NCBI GenBank assembly: GCA_965218765.1
Contig: CBDCLU010000002.1
Span: 1,116,001 to 1,180,000 of the forward strand
Direction of reading: 5' to 3'
Length of the DNA: 64,000 nucleotides
Source: JBBPYC01 sp965218765
GTDB lineage: Bacteria; Pseudomonadota; Gammaproteobacteria; Burkholderiales; Burkholderiaceae_C
The notes under the pieces are model-generated. The model was not told the DNA's origin, made no database searches, and worked only from the letters and a program-made list of their open reading frames with translations. The translations under genes and the position numbers were made by a program. Positions 42,143 to 50,769 of this stretch are shown piece by piece; positions within the stretch are counted from its first letter, which is position 1; the number at the start of each line of letters is the position of its first letter.

Positions 42143-43123
42143 TCAGTCGATCGTGATGCCGCCCTTGGCGACGACGTCGGCCCAGTTCCTGCGCTCGCGC
42201 TCGAAGAACGTGGCGAATGCGGCGGGCGCCATCGTGTGCACCTCGGCACCCTGCGCGGCCAGCCGCTCACGGATGTCGGGCAGGTTGATGATGCGCGTGA
42301 GTTCCTTCGACAGACGGGCCTGCACCGCCGGCGGCGTGCCCGCCGGCATCAGCACACCTTGCCAGGTGCCCGATTCGAACCCGGTCACGCCCTGCTCGGC
42401 GATCGTCGGCACGTCCTTGAGCAGCGGCACCCGCTCGGCCTTCGACACCCCGATCGCTTTCAGCTTGCCCGACTGCACGAACGGCAACGTCGCGAGCATG
42501 CCGTTCATCAGCACCTGCGTCTGGCCGGCCACCGTGTCGGCGACCGCCTGGGAGCCGCCCTTGTACGGGATGTATTGCCAGTCGGCGCCGGTGGCCTTCT
42601 CGACCGCGACGCCGGCCAGATGCGGCGCGCTGCCGGTTGCGGTCACGGCGAAGTTGAGCTTGTGGTCCTTCGAGTACGCGACCAGCTCTTTCAGGCTTGC
42701 GACCGGTACCGACGGATGCACGACCAGCAGGTGCGGCGAGTAAGCCAGCATCGCCACGCCGACCAGGTCCTTCGACGGATCGAACGGCAGCTTCAGGTAG
42801 ACCGACGGGCTGATCGCAAGCGAGCCGACGTCGCAAAGCAGCAGCGTGTGGCCGTCGGTGGCTTTCGCGACCGCGTCCGAGCCGATGTTGCCGTTCGCGC
42901 CGGGCTTGTTGTCGACGAGCACGGACTGGCCGAGCGCTTCGGCCAGCGGCTGGCTGATCGCGCGCGCGATGATGTCGGACGAACCGCCTGGCGGGTACGG
43001 CACGACGATCTTGATCGGCTTGGTCGGCCATTCATGGTCTTTTTGCGCCATGGCGCCGGTGCTGCCTGCGCTGGCAGCTATCAAAAATGTAGTAACCAGC
43101 AGTGCGCGACGCGATGCGTTCAT
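42143..43123 (-). CDS. tctC: Tripartite tricarboxylate transporter receptor (Bug/TctC family)
   Basis: Predicted 326 aa periplasmic receptor. The signal peptide covers residues 1 to about 26; part of it (about 10-21) is encoded by a dispersed repeat. The mature protein opens with WPTKPIKIVVPYPPGGSSDIIARA, the Bug-family hallmark, followed by VDNKPGANGNIGSDAVAKA. These receptors bind carboxylates and work with TctA/TctB, which here are encoded 9.5 kb away and not in this operon. Position directly before gudD suggests an aldarate or another hydroxy-acid as ligand. Confidence 0.92.
   Translation of the reverse strand: MNASRRALLVTTFLIAASAGSTGAMAQKDHEWPTKPIKIVVPYPPGGSSDIIARAISQPLAEALGQSVLVDNKPGANGNIGSDAVAKATDGHTLLLCDVGSLAISPSVYLKLPFDPSKDLVGVAMLAYSPHLLVVHPSVPVASLKELVAYSKDHKLNFAVTATGSAPHLAGVAVEKATGADWQYIPYKGGSQAVADTVAGQTQVLMNGMLATLPFVQSGKLKAIGVSKAERVPLLKDVPTIAEQGVTGFESGTWQGVLMPAGTPPAVQARLSKELTRIINLPDIRERLAAQGAEVHTMAPAAFATFFERERRNWADVVAKGGITID
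43061..43096. repeat. Dispersed repeat, copy D, in the tctC signal peptide region
   Basis: GCTGCCTGCGCTGGCAGCTATCAAAAATG plus a GTAGTAAC tail resembles one half of the ~60 bp dispersed element (GCGCT, AGCTAT, A-rich). It falls in frame in the first codons of tctC and encodes hydrophobic signal-peptide residues. Confidence 0.42.
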
Positions 43124-43303
43124 CGTGATGTTCCTTGCGTTTTAACGCTGAGTGATGGGTGCCTCTTCGGCAGCCGCGAGCAGCGACTTTGCTTGATTCC
43201 AGCGGGGGCCACAGAGCCGGCTTTGCCGGTCCGTAAGCGCCGCCCCCGTCGGAGGTGGGCAGGAGCCGACCGCAGGAAGCGGAGCGTGGGGGCGAGCTTC
43301 ATC

Positions 43304-44593
43304 CTAGACACCGACTAGGCGCGGCAGCCAGAGCGACAGTTGCGGCACATAGGTGACGATCGCCAGCACGATCACGAGCAGCCCGAAAAACGGCAGCAGC
43401 GCGCGCACCACCTGCCCGATCGGCAGCTTGGCGACCGCGCTGCCGACGAACAGCACGGTGCCGACCGGCGGCGTGATCAGGCCGATGCCGAGGTTGATGA
43501 TCATGATCATGCCGAAATGCACCGGATCGACACCGACCGCTTTGACCACCGGCAGCAGGATGGGCGTCAGGATCAGCAGCAGCGCGGCCATGTCCATCAA
43601 GGTGCCGAGCACCAGCAGCAAAATGTTGATGTAGAACAGGATCACGAGCCGGCTGTCGGTGAATGCGGTGAGCGCGGTCGTGATCTTCAGCGGGATCTGC
43701 ATCAGCGTCATGATGTAGCCAAAGCTCGCGGCGAAGCCGATCAGGATCATCACGATCGAGACCGTCTTGACGGTGCGGTGCATGAGCTTCGGCAAGTCGC
43801 GCCAGCGGTAGTCGCGGTAGATGAACATCGTGACGAAGAATGCCCACAGCACCGCGATCGATGCGCTCTCGGTCGCGGTGAACACGCCCGACAGGATGCC
43901 GCCGAGGATGATGACCATCGTCATCAGGCCCCACAGCGCGTCGCCCGCGATGCGCAGCGCCTGGCCGAGCGGCATCGGGTCGCCTTTGGGGAAGTTGCGC
44001 TTCTTCGCGATTACGAGGCTGTAGGTCGCCAGGGTCAGGCCGAGCAGCAGGCCCGGCAGCACGCCGGCCATGAACAGCGCCGCGATCGAAATCGAGCCGC
44101 CCGCGGCCATCGAATAGATCACCGCGTTGTGGCTCGGCGGGATCAAGGTGGCCTGGATCGATCCGCTCACGGTGAGCGCGGTCGCGAAGTCGCGCGGGTA
44201 GCCGCGACGTTCCATCTCGGGGATCATCACGGAGCCGATCGATGCGGTGTCCGCGACGGAAGAACCCGAGATCGCGCCGAAGAACGTCGACGCCAGGATG
44301 TTCACGAGCGATAGTCCGCCGCGCACGAAGCCGACCAGCACGCCCGCGAACGCGACGAGGCGCCGCGACATGCCGCCTTCGGCCATGATCGCGCCGGCCA
44401 GCACGAAGAACGGAATCGCAAGCAGCGAGAACTTGTCGACGCCGCTTGCGATCTGGATCATCACCGCTTCGAGCGGCAGGTCGATGTAGATCGCGCCGAT
44501 CAGCGCCGCAAGTCCGAGCGAATACGCGACCGGCATGCCGATCAGGATCAGCAGCGCGAAGCTGCCGAGCAGCACGAACGGTTCGGCGCTCAT
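43304..44593 (-). CDS. dctM: TRAP transporter large permease (DctM)
   Basis: Predicted 429 aa protein with about twelve helices. The start overlaps the dctQ stop by four bases. Characteristic blocks are IPFFVLAGAIMAEGGMSRRLV, FFGAISGSSVADTASIGSVMIPEM, and GLITPPVGTVLFVGSAVAK. It forms the ion-coupled transport path of a TRAP importer with DctQ, fed by the DctP receptor; all three genes are contiguous and overlapping. Beside gudD, its substrate is probably glucarate, galactarate or a related acid sugar. Confidence 0.95.
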   Translation of the reverse strand: MSAEPFVLLGSFALLILIGMPVAYSLGLAALIGAIYIDLPLEAVMIQIASGVDKFSLLAIPFFVLAGAIMAEGGMSRRLVAFAGVLVGFVRGGLSLVNILASTFFGAISGSSVADTASIGSVMIPEMERRGYPRDFATALTVSGSIQATLIPPSHNAVIYSMAAGGSISIAALFMAGVLPGLLLGLTLATYSLVIAKKRNFPKGDPMPLGQALRIAGDALWGLMTMVIILGGILSGVFTATESASIAVLWAFFVTMFIYRDYRWRDLPKLMHRTVKTVSIVMILIGFAASFGYIMTLMQIPLKITTALTAFTDSRLVILFYINILLLVLGTLMDMAALLLILTPILLPVVKAVGVDPVHFGMIMIINLGIGLITPPVGTVLFVGSAVAKLPIGQVVRALLPFFGLLVIVLAIVTYVPQLSLWLPRLVGV

Positions 44594-45153
44594 ACGGTCT
44601 CGATCCGACTGGCGGGTTCGTCGACCTGCTGGTCGAATGTGACCACGGCACGCGCATGCTGGTCGCCGAAGATCATCTTTTCCAGCACGAACACGAACGT
44701 GAACAGTCCGCCGACCGGCACCGGCAGGTAGGTCCACCCGACCGGCAGCCACGGCAGCGCAGGCAGCGTCTGCCGCATCGTCTCCAGGCACAGCTTGCCG
44801 CCGTAGAACACCATGAACAGGCAGATCGCGATCATCAGCAGATCGACGGTTTTGGCGAACAGCAAGCGCAGCGGCGCAGGCAGCCGATCGGTCAGCATGC
44901 CGACCGCGATGTGCGCGCCCGCGCGGTATGCGGCCGCTGCGCCGATGAACGTGAACATCACCATCAGCAGGATCGCGATCGGCTCCGGCCACTGCGCGCC
45001 TTCGCCCAGCACGTAGCGCGCGAACACGCCGACCGGGATGATCAGGCTCATCAGCAGAATCGACAGGCCGGCGACCCAGATGCAGGCCGTGTACAGGCCG
45101 TCGATCGCGCGGTGCAGCCCTTCCCGGCCCCGCACGCTGCGCACGGCCGTCAC
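44590..45153 (-). CDS. dctQ: TRAP transporter small permease (DctQ)
   Basis: Predicted 187 aa four-helix protein. It starts at a GTG (45153) overlapping the dctP stop (GTGA), and its stop overlaps the dctM start (ATGA), so the three TRAP genes are translationally chained. FARYVLGEGAQWPEPIAILLMVMFTFIGAA is the standard DctQ core. It pairs with DctM in the inner membrane. The C-terminal tail of about 35 residues is charged and cytoplasmic. Confidence 0.92.
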   Translation of the reverse strand: MTAVRSVRGREGLHRAIDGLYTACIWVAGLSILLMSLIIPVGVFARYVLGEGAQWPEPIAILLMVMFTFIGAAAAYRAGAHIAVGMLTDRLPAPLRLLFAKTVDLLMIAICLFMVFYGGKLCLETMRQTLPALPWLPVGWTYLPVPVGGLFTFVFVLEKMIFGDQHARAVVTFDQQVDEPASRIETV

Positions 45154-46121
45154 TTGACGTCGGCGATGCGTTTCATCAGATCCTTGTACGGCGCGCCGTA
45201 CTTCTCACGCACGCCGGCGGTCGCGTCGTAGAACGGTTTCTGGTCCACCTCGATGAATTCGACACCTGCGGCCTTCAGTTTTGCGGTGTAGTCAGCCACG
45301 CTCTTGTCCCAAAGCGCGCGCTGCTCCATCTGCGCCTCGCGCGCGAGTTTTTTCATCAGCGTGTGTTCTTCGTCCGTCATCTTGTCCCAGCTCACCTTGG
45401 ACATCACGAGCAGCTCGGGGATGATCAGATGATTGGTCTGCGCGTAGTACTTGGCGCCGGTCGTGTAGTGGTTCGCGGTGAACATGCTCGGTGGGTTGTT
45501 CTCCGCGCCGTCGATCACGCCGGTCTGCAGCGCACTGAACACCTCGCTGTAGCTCATCGAGATGCCGTTGCCGCCGAGCGCATTCATCGTGTCGACGAAC
45601 AGCGGGTTGCCCATCATGCGGATCTTCTGGCCCTTCAAGTCGTCCAGGTTGTGCACCGGCTTCTTGGTGTAGAGGCTGCGCGAGCCGCCGTCCATCCAGG
45701 CCAGCGCGACGAGCTTGGCCGGACTCGCGCTGATCTTGTCGAGCAGCTCCTGGCCGATCTCGCCGTCGATCACCGCGCGCATGTGCTTTTCGTTGCGGAA
45801 CACGAACGGCATGTTGAACACGTTGACTTCCGGCACCACCGAGCCGACCGGCCCGAGCGATGTGCGCAGGATCTGGATCGCGCCGACCTGCGTCTGCTCG
45901 ATCATTGTTTTCTCGTCGCCTAGCACGCTGCTCGGGTACATGCGCACGCTGTACTTGCCGTTCGTCGCGGCTTCGAGCTTCTTGCCCATGTTCTCGACCG
46001 CGACCACGGTCGGGTAGCCGGGTGGGTGCACGTCGGCGGCTTTCAGGACGGTGGCGGCCTGGGCGGCCAAGGCGCTGCACACCAGTGCAATGGCGCCGAT
46101 CATGCGGACTGTGGGCTTCAT
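45150..46121 (-). CDS. dctP: TRAP transporter substrate-binding protein (DctP), aldarate operon
   Basis: Predicted 323 aa periplasmic receptor. The signal peptide ends near residue 22 (LAAQAA). The mature part has the DctP/SiaP layout with LKGQKIRMMGNPLFVDTMNALG, whose Arg contacts the substrate carboxylate, and SYSEVFSALQTGVIDGAENN. I chose the ATG at 46121, which gives a clean signal peptide, over an upstream start. It is the first gene of a dctPQM-tctC-gudD-aldolase series. Family knowledge links such receptors near GudD/GarD to hexarates or uronates. Confidence 0.94.
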   Translation of the reverse strand: MKPTVRMIGAIALVCSALAAQAATVLKAADVHPPGYPTVVAVENMGKKLEAATNGKYSVRMYPSSVLGDEKTMIEQTQVGAIQILRTSLGPVGSVVPEVNVFNMPFVFRNEKHMRAVIDGEIGQELLDKISASPAKLVALAWMDGGSRSLYTKKPVHNLDDLKGQKIRMMGNPLFVDTMNALGGNGISMSYSEVFSALQTGVIDGAENNPPSMFTANHYTTGAKYYAQTNHLIIPELLVMSKVSWDKMTDEEHTLMKKLAREAQMEQRALWDKSVADYTAKLKAAGVEFIEVDQKPFYDATAGVREKYGAPYKDLMKRIADVK

Positions 46122-46248
46122 CGGGAATGTCTCCAATTGAACGAAGAAAGCGGATCGCTGCGGTGACGGCGGCAACGGCCCGCCACGCCTTGTCAATTCT
46201 CGGGCCAGCCGGCGGCGGTCCAGCTAAAGGCATTCCCTAATCGGTCGC

Positions 46249-46608
46249 TCATTCCTTCAATGGATCATGCCCCCAGTTCATCAATGAATACCGCCAGCGT
46301 GTCTCGCTCACGTCGCCCTTCGGCTTCTGCGCCGAATGGCGGTGCACGTAGCCGACCACCTTGCGCATGTGGTCGATGTCGCTGGCCGTCAGGTTGTTCT
46401 GCCGCGTGTGCAGCAGTTCGATGATGCGGCGGCCGGACTGGTGGCCGACCGATTCGGAGCCCTCTTCCTCCTTGAAGCCGACCTTTTTCGACTCGTCCGT
46501 TTCCAGCCATTTCTCGATCTCGGCCGGCTCCATGTTGACGACTTCATGGAACAGGTCGATCGTCTCGTTGCGGTGGTCCAGGTCGTGCTTCTTGCTTCCG
46601 GTTGCCAT
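46249..46608 (-). CDS. DUF3140-family protein
   Basis: Predicted 119 aa small soluble protein, rich in charged residues. It has VNMEPAEIEKWLETDESKKVGFK, then GHQSGRRIIELLHTRQNNL and HMRKVVGYVHRHSAQKP, which match my memory of the DUF3140 family; some members are called DNA-binding, but the role is not established. It lies between the dctP and Gfo/Idh/MocA genes, 128 bases upstream of dctP on the same strand, and has no evident link to the aldarate genes. Confidence 0.72.
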   Translation of the reverse strand: MATGSKKHDLDHRNETIDLFHEVVNMEPAEIEKWLETDESKKVGFKEEEGSESVGHQSGRRIIELLHTRQNNLTASDIDHMRKVVGYVHRHSAQKPKGDVSETRWRYSLMNWGHDPLKE

Positions 46609-46780
46609 TGATTTGTGCCTCGTTGTTCAGTGGGGCCTTGCCTGGGCAATCGCTGTGCGCGCACGCTTTGAGCCGATGCGACGCAGTCGACACGTGCTGC
46701 GCTGGGCTACAGTGATCGTCATGTCAGCCATCCCGCAGATATCTGCAGCTGCCGGCTGCTACCGTTGATTCTTCACCATC

Positions 46781-47860
46781 ATGCCCCCAGTCACTGCTGC
46801 TTCCAACACCCGGCCCCGATCGCCGCTGCGCATCGGCGTGATCGGCGCCGGCATGGCGGCCCGGCCGCATCTGGCGAGCCTCGCCGAGCTGGCTGCAGCC
46901 GGCGTCGCCGAAGTCGGCTGGCTCGTCGGCCGTGACGAGCAGCGACTCGGCATGGTGGCGGCGCCGGCCGGTGCACGGCGCACGACCCGGCTAGGTGATG
47001 TGCTGGAGGACGCGGACGTTTCGGCAGTGCTCGTGCTGACCCCGCCCGACACCCATCTGGACATCGTGCGCCGCGCGGCACAGGCGGGCAAGCACGTGCT
47101 GGTGGAAAAGCCGCTCGAAGTGGACTTGCCGCGCGCGCAGGCGCTGGTGGATGTCTGCGCCGAATGCGGTGTGCAACTCGCGGTCATGCTGCAGCATCGG
47201 CTGCGCGCAGGCCCCGTGGCATTGCGAAACCTGCTGGCGTCAGGCGCTCTGGGCGACCTGACCGGCGCGAGCGCGTCGGTGCGCTGGTGGCGCCCGCAGA
47301 GCTATTACGATGCGCAGCCGGGCCGCGGCACGCTCGCGCGCGACGGCGGCGGCGTGTTGATCACGCAGGCGATCCACACGCTCGACCTGTTGCTCGGCTT
47401 CATCGGCCTGCCGGAACGCGTGACGGCGGCGGCGCACACGAGCAGCGCGCACCGGATGGAATGCGAAGACTGTGCGAGCGCACTGCTGCACTACCCGGGC
47501 GGCATCGCAGCGACCGTGCGCGCAACCACCGCCGCCTGGCCCGGCTATGTGGAGCGCATCGAGATCGACGGCACGCTGGGCAGCGCCACGCTCGAGTCGG
47601 GCGCGCTGACCGTCCGGTTGATGGATCGCGACACACTGACTGCCGGGGCCGATCAGGGCTCGGGCGGCGGCGCCGATCCGATGGGGTTCGACCATGCACC
47701 GCATCGCGCGGTGCTGCAGGATCTTTTCGAAGCGGTGCAGACCGGCCGTGCGCCGGCGGTGACGGGGCGCTCGGCGCTCGCGGTGCATCGCTTGATTGCG
47801 GCGATCGTGGCGTCGGCGCAAACCGGCGTCGCGGTGACCTTGGCCGAGGTCGAGTCCTGA
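46781..47860 (+). CDS. Gfo/Idh/MocA-family oxidoreductase
   Basis: Predicted 359 aa NAD(P)-dependent sugar or sugar-acid dehydrogenase. The Rossmann loop is IGVIGAGMAARPHL (about residue 18), and the catalytic-region block VLVEKPLEVDL has the family EKP motif. LTQAIHTLDLLLGF-like sequence (ITQAIHTLDLLLG) continues the substrate domain. It lies 35 bases before galactarate dehydratase and is probably cotranscribed with it. It could oxidise a uronate or lactone to feed the aldarate route, or reduce tartronate semialdehyde, though the latter is usually done by a different family. Confidence 0.88.
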   Translation: MPPVTAASNTRPRSPLRIGVIGAGMAARPHLASLAELAAAGVAEVGWLVGRDEQRLGMVAAPAGARRTTRLGDVLEDADVSAVLVLTPPDTHLDIVRRAAQAGKHVLVEKPLEVDLPRAQALVDVCAECGVQLAVMLQHRLRAGPVALRNLLASGALGDLTGASASVRWWRPQSYYDAQPGRGTLARDGGGVLITQAIHTLDLLLGFIGLPERVTAAAHTSSAHRMECEDCASALLHYPGGIAATVRATTAAWPGYVERIEIDGTLGSATLESGALTVRLMDRDTLTAGADQGSGGGADPMGFDHAPHRAVLQDLFEAVQTGRAPAVTGRSALAVHRLIAAIVASAQTGVAVTLAEVES

Positions 47861-47895
47861 ACATCACGGGCCCGATCCACATTCAACTAGAGAAG

Positions 47896-49515
47896 ATGTC
47901 CATGTCCCACACACTCGTCGACGCCCCGGCCATGTTGATCGATCCACTGACGATCCGCATGCATGCGAACGACAATGTCGCGATCGTGGCGAACGACGGC
48001 GGCCTGCCCGCGGGCACCGTGCTTGTGGAAGGCATCACCTTGGCGGACCGGGTGCCACAGGGCCACAAGGTGGCGTTGATCGATTTTGCAGCGGGCGACG
48101 AGGTGCGCCGCTACAACGTGACGATCGGCCGTGCGATCAAGGCGATCCGCGCAGGCAGCTGGGTGCATGAGCGGCTGTTGGAGATGCCGGCGGCGCGCTC
48201 GTTGGACGGCTTGCCGATCGCAACTGTCAAGCCCGCCGCTTCCGAGCCGCTTGCCGACTACACCTTCGAGGGTTATCGCAACCCCGACGACTCGGTTGGC
48301 ACGCGCAACATCCTCGCGATCACGCAGACCGTGCAGTGCGTGGCCGGCGTGACCGAATTCGCGGTGCAGCGCATCAAGGCTGAGTTGCTGCCGCGTTTTG
48401 CGAACGTGGATGATGTGGTGGCGCTCGAACACAGCTACGGCTGCGGCGTCGCGATCGACGCGCCCGATGCGGTGGTGCCGATCCGCACCTTGCGCCACAT
48501 CAGCCTGAATCCGAACTTCGGCGGCGAGGTGATGGTGGTGAGCCTGGGCTGCGAGAAGCTGCAGCCGGAACGCCTGCTGCCGCCGGGCAGCATTGCGCTG
48601 GTCGACGAACGCAGCGTGGCCGACATCGGCGACTCGGCAGGACCGAAGCTCGACGTCGTGACGCTGCAAGACGATGCGCACGTCGGCTTCATGTCGATGG
48701 TCGAATCGATCATGCGGCAGGCCGAAGTGCATCTGGAGCGGCTCGACGCGCGCCGGCGCGAGACGGTGCCGGCCAGCGCCCTGGTGGTCGGCGTGCAGTG
48801 CGGCGGCAGCGATGCGTTTTCCGGCGTCACCGCGAATCCGGCCGTCGGTTTCTGCACCGATCTGCTGGTGCGCGCGGGCGCCACCGTGATGTTCTCGGAG
48901 AACACGGAAGTGCGCGACGGTGTCGATCAGCTTACTGCGCGTGCCGCCACGCCAGCAGTGGCCGAAGCGCTCATCCGCGAGATGGCCTGGACCGATGCAT
49001 ATCTGGCGCGCGGCAGCGTGGACCGCAGCGCGAACACGACGCCGGGCAACAAGCTCGGCGGCCTGTCCAACATCGTGGAAAAGGCGATGGGCTCGATCAT
49101 CAAGTCAGGCAGCGCGCCGATCGCCGGCGTGCTGGCGCCTGGCGAGAAGCTGCGGCTGGACCAGCGCGGCCTGATCTATGCCGCGACGCCGGCCAGTGAC
49201 TTCATCTGCGGCACGTTGCAGCTCGCAGCGGGCATGAACCTGCACGTGTTCACGACCGGTCGCGGCACGCCGTATGGTCTCGCCGAATGTCCGGTGATCA
49301 AGGTCGCCACGCGCAGCGATCTCGCGCGCCGCTGGCACGACCTGATGGACGTGAACGCAGGAAGCATCGCCGACGGTGCGGCGTCGATCGAGGACGTCGG
49401 CTGGGAGCTGTTCCGACTCATGCTGGACGTGGCGAGCGGCCGCAGGAAAACGTATGCCGAGCAGTGGAAGCTGCACAACGCGCTGGTGTTGTTCAATCCG
49501 GCGCCGGTGACCTGA
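47896..49515 (+). CDS. garD: Galactarate dehydratase
   Basis: Predicted 539 aa UxaA-superfamily enzyme converting galactarate to 5-keto-4-deoxyglucarate. The N-terminal SAF-like domain (about 15-95, PAGTVLVEGITLADRVPQGHKVALID) is followed by the large domain with GYRNPDDSVGTRNILAI, EHSYGCGVAID, GCEKLQP, QCGGSDAFSGVTANPAVG and ENTEVRDG. An iron centre is expected in this family. Product and gudD product are the same compound, so the aldolase encoded at 39935 could serve both. The ATG at 47896 follows an AGAG site. Confidence 0.92.
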   Translation: MSMSHTLVDAPAMLIDPLTIRMHANDNVAIVANDGGLPAGTVLVEGITLADRVPQGHKVALIDFAAGDEVRRYNVTIGRAIKAIRAGSWVHERLLEMPAARSLDGLPIATVKPAASEPLADYTFEGYRNPDDSVGTRNILAITQTVQCVAGVTEFAVQRIKAELLPRFANVDDVVALEHSYGCGVAIDAPDAVVPIRTLRHISLNPNFGGEVMVVSLGCEKLQPERLLPPGSIALVDERSVADIGDSAGPKLDVVTLQDDAHVGFMSMVESIMRQAEVHLERLDARRRETVPASALVVGVQCGGSDAFSGVTANPAVGFCTDLLVRAGATVMFSENTEVRDGVDQLTARAATPAVAEALIREMAWTDAYLARGSVDRSANTTPGNKLGGLSNIVEKAMGSIIKSGSAPIAGVLAPGEKLRLDQRGLIYAATPASDFICGTLQLAAGMNLHVFTTGRGTPYGLAECPVIKVATRSDLARRWHDLMDVNAGSIADGAASIEDVGWELFRLMLDVASGRRKTYAEQWKLHNALVLFNPAPVT

Positions 49516-49583
49516 GCTTTTTCGAGTGCGCTGCGCAGCCCCAGCCTGCACATGCACCGGCAACCGGGCTGCTGCCAGCTCGA

Positions 49584-50168
49584 TCAGCGCCGACCGCGGC
49601 CGCCTGTACTTCTGGAAAATGAAGCCATCACGCGGCCGCCTGCGTGCCGGAACGACGTCATGCGAAAGCCGTCGGCGCCGGCGGCAGCATCCGGCGCTGC
49701 GGCAGCAGGCGCTGCTGTTGCTGTTGCCTCCGCAGCCGCCACCGGCACAGCCGTGGCCGCGGGCGCCGACCGGCTTGCATCGGCGCGTGCGGTTGCGCGC
49801 GCCTTTTTGCCGGGCCGTTTCCCGTCCGGTGCGCCGCCTTCGGTCTTGGTCTGCTTCTCGGAAAACGGGGTGGACAGCTGCAGCGCCGGCGAATCGTCCG
49901 GGCCGACGCCGAAGCTGCTGGACGGCGTGCCGGCGGGCAGCACGCGCGGGCACTCGGCGGTGCCGCTTTGCATCACCAGATGGCCACCTGGAAAGCGCTC
50001 CGCCATGCTGGCATAGATCGGGCGCGACAGATCGACCGGCGGCTCTTCCGAGCGATAGACGATCACGTCCTTCTTGCCGTAGACCGTGTAGCACGGCCCG
50101 GACGCGCTGGCCACACCGCAAACGGCGGACAACAGCAGGCAGGCAACGGACAGCTGGGTTGATTTCAT
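49584..50168 (-). CDS. Secreted protein of unknown function with Ala-rich tail
   Basis: Predicted 194 aa. A signal peptide ends at ASASG (about residue 23); the ATG at 50168 is chosen so that it starts cleanly. The mature N-terminal part has CYTVYGKKDVIVYRSEEPPVDLSRPIY and a second Cys in AECPRV, a pattern I have seen in Burkholderiales exported proteins of unknown function. Residues about 110-170 are a long Ala/Thr/Pro run, then a basic end (FRMTSFRHAGGRVMASF). No catalytic motif is visible. It lies alone between garD and the LprI-like gene. Confidence 0.65.
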   Translation of the reverse strand: MKSTQLSVACLLLSAVCGVASASGPCYTVYGKKDVIVYRSEEPPVDLSRPIYASMAERFPGGHLVMQSGTAECPRVLPAGTPSSSFGVGPDDSPALQLSTPFSEKQTKTEGGAPDGKRPGKKARATARADASRSAPAATAVPVAAAEATATAAPAAAAPDAAAGADGFRMTSFRHAGGRVMASFSRSTGGRGRR

Positions 50169-50350
50169 GATGCGCCTCGGTCGGGGGAACGGCAACGGAA
50201 ACCGGCACCTAGGGCGGGTGCCGGCGAACGCATCAAATGCTAAGCGTGGCCCGCCGCTGCAACATCGCCGGCACCACCATGTTCAGGCCGCAAACGCGAG
50301 CTATTGCACGGTTGGCCGGCCAGTGCGCTGCCGGTCCAGCCAACCCGTTT

Positions 50351-50764
50351 CTATCGGCAGTCCGCGGCAGCGGGCGTTTCCGGGCTTCCCGCTGCTTCGA
50401 GTTCGCAAGCGCGCTGTTTCGTCATGGTCCGCACGCAGTCGGCGGCGGCCACGCGTGCGATGCTGCCGGAGGCGGCGCCATAGAACCCGCAATTCGAGTT
50501 GCGAAAGCGGATCCACAGCCGCTGGGCATCGATCAGCGGCGTTTTCTGGCTCGGCTCGACCTGCTTGCCGAGCTTTTGATAGGCAGCGTTCAAGCGCTGG
50601 TCCCAGGACTTGGCCTGAGCCGCGCTGCATTCGGTCATGTCCGCGGTGGTCAGTGCCGCGCTGCAGGGGTCGGGCGCGACAGCGGCCGCTGCAGCCGTTG
50701 CGGTGGCAGCCAGAGTCACTACCAACGGCAGGCCGGCTCTGCACGCACCTTGCCAGCACCACAT
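50351..50764 (-). CDS. LprI/DUF1311-like secreted protein
   Basis: Predicted 137 aa exported protein. From the ATG at 50764 the N terminus is a hydrophobic signal (LPLVVTLAATATAAAAAVA). The body has the DUF1311/LprI pattern: CSAALTTADMTECSAAQAKSWDQRLNAAYQKL, then RLWIRFRNSNCGFYG and DCVRTMTKQRACEL, with Cys residues placed for disulfides. Some members inhibit lysozyme; that is family knowledge and not shown here. It starts six bases after the SDR stop on the same strand. Confidence 0.78.
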   Translation of the reverse strand: MWCWQGACRAGLPLVVTLAATATAAAAAVAPDPCSAALTTADMTECSAAQAKSWDQRLNAAYQKLGKQVEPSQKTPLIDAQRLWIRFRNSNCGFYGAASGSIARVAAADCVRTMTKQRACELEAAGSPETPAAADCR

Positions 50765-50769
50765 CAACT

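Noticed and set aside
43190..43290. Terminator between tctC and dctM
   Set aside because: Several GC-rich inverted words (CCGGC/GCCGG, GGGGGC/GCCCCC) are present, but no single strong stem with a T-tract can be drawn on the minus strand, and the genes seem to belong to one transcript.
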